A stretch of 64,000 nucleotides of DNA from Mycolicibacterium moriokaense. Its GTDB lineage: Bacteria; Actinomycetota; Actinomycetes; Mycobacteriales; Mycobacteriaceae. The stretch covers positions 372,001 through 436,000 of the forward strand of contig NZ_QJJU01000001.1 of assembly GCF_003201655.1 (NCBI RefSeq), given 5' to 3'. Of the stretch, positions 59,290 through 64,000 are shown in pieces; the first letter of the stretch is position 1; each line of letters begins with the position of its first letter. Below the pieces are notes generated by a model, which made no database searches, had not been told where the DNA came from, and worked only from the letters and a program-made list of their open reading frames with translations. A program made the translations under genes and the position numbers.

Positions 59290-59739
59290 GTGAAGCTCGA
59301 CCGGCGATGGTGGGCCGCTATCGGTGTGGCGGTGATAACCGTCGCGGCGCTGGCCTTGTCCTACGTGTTCAACCAGCCGTCCGAGGAATGCCGTCCGGTC
59401 AAGGACCTGCTCGACTTCAACCGCTCGCAGGCCGAGCACATCTCCTCGAAGGCCGGCGACGAGCAGGGCATCCCTACCGTGGCAGAGGACGCCGCGTATC
59501 AGGCGTGGGCGGACGGGCTGGCCGAACGCGCGCAGAAGGTCACCTCGGCCGACCTGGCTCGCACGAGCACCGAGGTCGCCAGCCTTGCCAACGAGTTCGT
59601 CGGCAAGCTGCCGCTCGTCCGCAGTCAAACCGAATCGCGGGCGCCGGGAGCCCCTGCACCGCCTGCGGCCTACGAGATGATGGCGCTGAACGCCCGAATC
59701 TCCGAGAAGTTCAATGAGTTGGCCAAGGCCTGTTCATAG
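59290..59739 (+). CDS. membrane-anchored protein of unknown function
   Basis: This 149-residue protein starts with GTG at 59290 (a longer reading from 59260 is possible). One membrane segment (WWAAIGVAVITVAALALSYVF) is followed by an extracytoplasmic helical domain with CRPVKDLLDFN and a C-terminal FNELAKAC, so two cysteines may pair. No domain name is recognised; mycobacteria conserve the gene near ask-asd. It converges on the nitroreductase gene with a six-base overlap and is divergent from amt. Confidence 0.75.
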   Translation: MKLDRRWWAAIGVAVITVAALALSYVFNQPSEECRPVKDLLDFNRSQAEHISSKAGDEQGIPTVAEDAAYQAWADGLAERAQKVTSADLARTSTEVASLANEFVGKLPLVRSQTESRAPGAPAPPAAYEMMALNARISEKFNELAKACS

Positions 59740-60357
59740 CGGCAGCGGTTGGCCCCAGCCACTTCCGAACGCCACTTCCTCAAGCGGGAGCCTGCCGCGG
59801 CCCTGCGCGTCGCGTTCGACAATCTCCTGCGGCGCGTTGTCGTAGTCGCCGAGCGATCCGACTGCGACGACGGCAATGGGCCGCACGCCCTCGGGAATGC
59901 CGAAAGTCTCGCGGGCACCGTCGGCGTTGAATCCCGCCATCGGGTGGGCGATCAACCTGCGCGATACCGCCTCGATGGTCAACTGCGCGATCGCCGCGCC
60001 GGAGTCGACCGCGGCATACCGTGCGGTCCGCTCGTCCTCTCCCTCGTCGGCGCACACCAGGACCAACGCTCCTGCGGCTTTTGCGTAGCTGTTACCGCGC
60101 TTTAGCAGCTCCGATATGGCGGCGAAGGTCTCGTCGCCGCGCAGCCCGACGAGGAATCGCACCGGCTGCCGGTGGCCCCATGTCGCGGCCCATCGAGCGG
60201 CCTCCAGTACAGCGGTGAGCTGCTCGGTGGTCAGCTGGGCCGCATCGTCGAACATCCGCGGACTCCATCGCGCAGCGAGGTCGGGGTGGATCGGTACGCG
60301 GGTCTGTGCCTTGGCTGTCTGCTCCTCGCGCCGGCGCTCGTCGCCGTTCTTGACCAC
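59734..60357 (-). CDS. nitroreductase family protein
   Basis: This 207-residue protein has the nitroreductase fold: [15 protein letters not shown] at the start, then [20 protein letters not shown], the FMN/phosphate-binding arginines and the C-terminal [19 protein letters not shown] segment. Members reduce nitroaromatics, quinones or flavins, but the physiological substrate is unknown. It begins 80 bases from ask, divergently. A role for it in aspartate-family synthesis is not indicated; the neighbourhood is conserved in some mycobacteria only. Confidence 0.82.
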   Translation of the reverse strand: MVKNGDERRREEQTAKAQTRVPIHPDLAARWSPRMFDDAAQLTTEQLTAVLEAARWAATWGHRQPVRFLVGLRGDETFAAISELLKRGNSYAKAAGALVLVCADEGEDERTARYAAVDSGAAIAQLTIEAVSRRLIAHPMAGFNADGARETFGIPEGVRPIAVVAVGSLGDYDNAPQEIVERDAQGRGRLPLEEVAFGSGWGQPLPL

Positions 60358-60437
60358 ATCTTGACGCTACCGGCGGAGTAAATGGGGTGCGCAGACCCCT
60401 TATTCTTGGTTGGAACTCCATCACGAAAGGTTTGATA

Positions 60438-61703
60438 GTGGCGCTCGTCGTACAGAAGTACGGCGGATCCTCGGTCTCTGACGCCGAGCGGATCCGCCGT
60501 GTCGCCGAGCGCATCGTCGAGACCAAGAGGGCCGGGAACGACGTCGTTGTCGTGGTGTCGGCGATGGGCGACACCACCGATGACCTGCTTGACCTGGCCC
60601 GCCAGGTCAGCCCCGCGCCTCCGCCGCGCGAGATGGATCTGCTGCTGACGTCGGGTGAGCGCATCTCGAACGCGCTGGTTGCGATGGCCATCGACTCGCT
60701 CGGTGCGCAGGCCCGGTCGTTCACGGGCTCGCAGGCCGGTGTGATCACCACCGGCACCCACGGCAACGCCAAGATCATCGACGTCACGCCTGGCAGGCTG
60801 CGGGACGCCCTCGACCAGGGGCTCATCGTGCTGGTCGCCGGCTTCCAGGGCGTCAGCCAGGACAGCAAGGACGTCACCACGCTTGGCCGCGGCGGGTCCG
60901 ACACCACCGCCGTGGCACTTGCCGCGGCGCTGAACGCCGACGTGTGTGAGATCTACACCGACGTCGACGGCATCTTCACCGCAGATCCCCGCATCGTGCC
61001 CAACGCCCACCGCCTCGATACCGTCACGTTCGAGGAGATGCTCGAGCTCGCGGCATGCGGCGCGAAGGTCCTGATGCTGCGTTGCGTGGAGTATGCCCGT
61101 CGCTACGACGTTCCGATTCACGTCAGGTCGTCGTACTCAGACAAGTCCGGAACGCTCGTCAAAGGATCGATAGAGGACATCCCCATGGAAGACGCCATCC
61201 TGACCGGAGTAGCCCACGACCGCAGCGAGGCGAAGGTGACCGTCGTCGGGCTGCCTGACGTTCCTGGCTACGCCGCCAAAGTGTTCCGCGCTGTCGCCGA
61301 CGCCGACGTGAACATCGACATGGTGCTGCAGAACATCTCGAAGATCGAGGACGGCAAGACCGACATCACGTTCACCTGCTCGCGGGACAGCGGCCCTGGC
61401 GCCGTCGAGAAGCTGACCGCGCTGCAGGACGACATCGGATTCTCCAAGGTGCTCTACGACGACCACATCGGCAAGGTGTCGCTCGTCGGTGCGGGTATGC
61501 GCAGCCATCCCGGTGTCACCGCGAAGTTCTGCGAGGCGCTCGCCGAGGTGGGCGTCAACATCGACCTGATCTCTACCTCGGAGATCCGAATCTCGGTGCT
61601 GGTCAAGGACACTGAGCTGGACAAGGCGGTTGTCGCCCTGCACGAGGCGTTCGGCCTCGGCGGCGACGAGGAAGCCGTCGTCTACGCGGGAACAGGACGC
61701 TAG
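60438..61703 (+). CDS. ask: aspartate kinase (alpha subunit)
   Basis: Ask phosphorylates aspartate, the entry to lysine, methionine, threonine and diaminopimelate synthesis. This 421-residue product begins with GTG at 60438 (GAAAGG seven bases upstream). The kinase site shows [35 protein letters not shown] and [15 protein letters not shown]; two ACT domains (from about residue 260) give lysine/threonine feedback control. It is nearly identical in style to the M. smegmatis enzyme. An internal in-frame start yields a beta subunit. The asd gene follows directly. Confidence 0.97.
   Translation: MALVVQKYGGSSVSDAERIRRVAERIVETKRAGNDVVVVVSAMGDTTDDLLDLARQVSPAPPPREMDLLLTSGERISNALVAMAIDSLGAQARSFTGSQAGVITTGTHGNAKIIDVTPGRLRDALDQGLIVLVAGFQGVSQDSKDVTTLGRGGSDTTAVALAAALNADVCEIYTDVDGIFTADPRIVPNAHRLDTVTFEEMLELAACGAKVLMLRCVEYARRYDVPIHVRSSYSDKSGTLVKGSIEDIPMEDAILTGVAHDRSEAKVTVVGLPDVPGYAAKVFRAVADADVNIDMVLQNISKIEDGKTDITFTCSRDSGPGAVEKLTALQDDIGFSKVLYDDHIGKVSLVGAGMRSHPGVTAKFCEALAEVGVNIDLISTSEIRISVLVKDTELDKAVVALHEAFGLGGDEEAVVYAGTGR
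61185..61703 (+). CDS. ask: aspartate kinase beta subunit from internal start
   Basis: An in-frame ATG at 61185 (codon 250 of ask) with GAGG eight bases upstream would give a 172-residue protein consisting of the two ACT regulatory domains. In M. smegmatis, Ask is known to be made as alpha and beta subunits from overlapping reading frames (ask-alpha and ask-beta), so this start is likely used; the evidence here is sequence position only. Confidence 0.6.
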   Translation: MEDAILTGVAHDRSEAKVTVVGLPDVPGYAAKVFRAVADADVNIDMVLQNISKIEDGKTDITFTCSRDSGPGAVEKLTALQDDIGFSKVLYDDHIGKVSLVGAGMRSHPGVTAKFCEALAEVGVNIDLISTSEIRISVLVKDTELDKAVVALHEAFGLGGDEEAVVYAGTGR

Positions 61704-63880
<2,177 letters not shown>

Positions 63881-63903
63881 CGCCGACGCCCAAACGGTCA
63901 CAT

Positions 63904-63949
63904 GGGCGGGAAAGTGCGAGTACGAAGCGCCATTTCGTCGATCTCGACG
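63904..63949 (+). repeat. 46-base repeat, copy B (downstream of the DUF4185-like gene)
   Basis: It starts with GGGCGGGAAAGTGCGAGTA and repeats copy A. If read as protein it gives only 22 residues before a stop, so it does not encode a working signal peptide. It is the only notable feature of the last 120 bases of the window, where no gene is recognised. Confidence 0.6.
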
Positions 63950-64000
63950 CGGCGCGCGCCAACCTTCACAGCTGATTCATAGTGGATTCATCACCAGTAC

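Overview
This 64-kb window is GC-rich chromosomal DNA of a mycobacterium, most likely a fast-growing Mycolicibacterium. The evidence is a 19-kDa lipoprotein antigen (LpqH) with near-canonical sequence, the tuberculostearic-acid genes tmsA/tmsB, the murT-gatD pair for lipid II amidation, Ask with an internal beta start, and a gene order that follows the M. tuberculosis segment from Rv3761c (phosphotransferase) through proXVWZ, tyrA, tadA, polD, dnaX, tms, recR, murT and leuA to Rv3707c, with extra blocks inserted as is usual in environmental species. I see no prophage, insertion sequence, CRISPR array or PE/PPE gene.

Layout. 1-8.2 kb: end of a phosphotransferase, a LapA-like membrane protein, the glycine betaine/proline-type ABC transporter proXVWZ, a glycolipid-binding protein, tyrA, and tadA with its partner. 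8.3-8.9 kb: tRNA-Ser(CGA) followed by 520 gene-free bases holding a hairpin and a 22-bp palindrome. 8.9-18.7 kb: metabolic and envelope genes (aldehyde dehydrogenase, two LpqH-type lipoproteins flanking a haloalkane dehalogenase, tgt, a P450, a saccharopine-dehydrogenase-like enzyme, a CoA transferase). 18.7-23.4 kb: gluQ, two LigC-type ATP-dependent DNA ligases, the PolD repair polymerase, and a frameshifted DUF2510-DUF4352 gene. 23.7-29.9 kb: a serine hydrolase, a dihydrodipicolinate-reductase-like enzyme, a PepA-type secreted protease, and a TetR regulator divergent from an alpha/beta hydrolase with two matching operators between them.

30-45 kb is the conserved core: lucA-like gene, tRNA-Ser(GGA), ffs (SRP RNA), aspartate aminotransferase, dnaX, two exported proteins, tmsAB, an SRPBCC protein, an Ami1-type amidase, YbaB/EbfC, recR, an AbiEi/DUF559-like protein behind a long inverted repeat, murT-gatD, and a DEDDh exonuclease with a BRCT end. 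44.5-49.7 kb is accessory: a P450 divergent from a tandem pair of M24-fold proteins (the second has lost most metal ligands) plus a VOC protein, then a small membrane protein co-transcribed with a TetR regulator and two palindromes.

49.7-59.1 kb: leuA behind a Leu-codon leader peptide and attenuator, then a tightly overlapped minus-strand operon amt - type III glutamine synthetase/gamma-glutamylamide synthetase - class II amidotransferase - GXGXG protein - FMN glutamate-synthase domain - FAD amine oxidoreductase - XRE/cupin regulator. This is the most interesting system here. It looks like a nitrogen-scavenging route that captures an amine or ammonium as a gamma-glutamyl amide and passes nitrogen through a glutamate-synthase-like complex split into three polypeptides, probably under GlnR control. 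59.3-64 kb: a membrane-anchored protein, a nitroreductase-family protein, ask-asd, and a secreted DUF4185-type protein overlapping asd.
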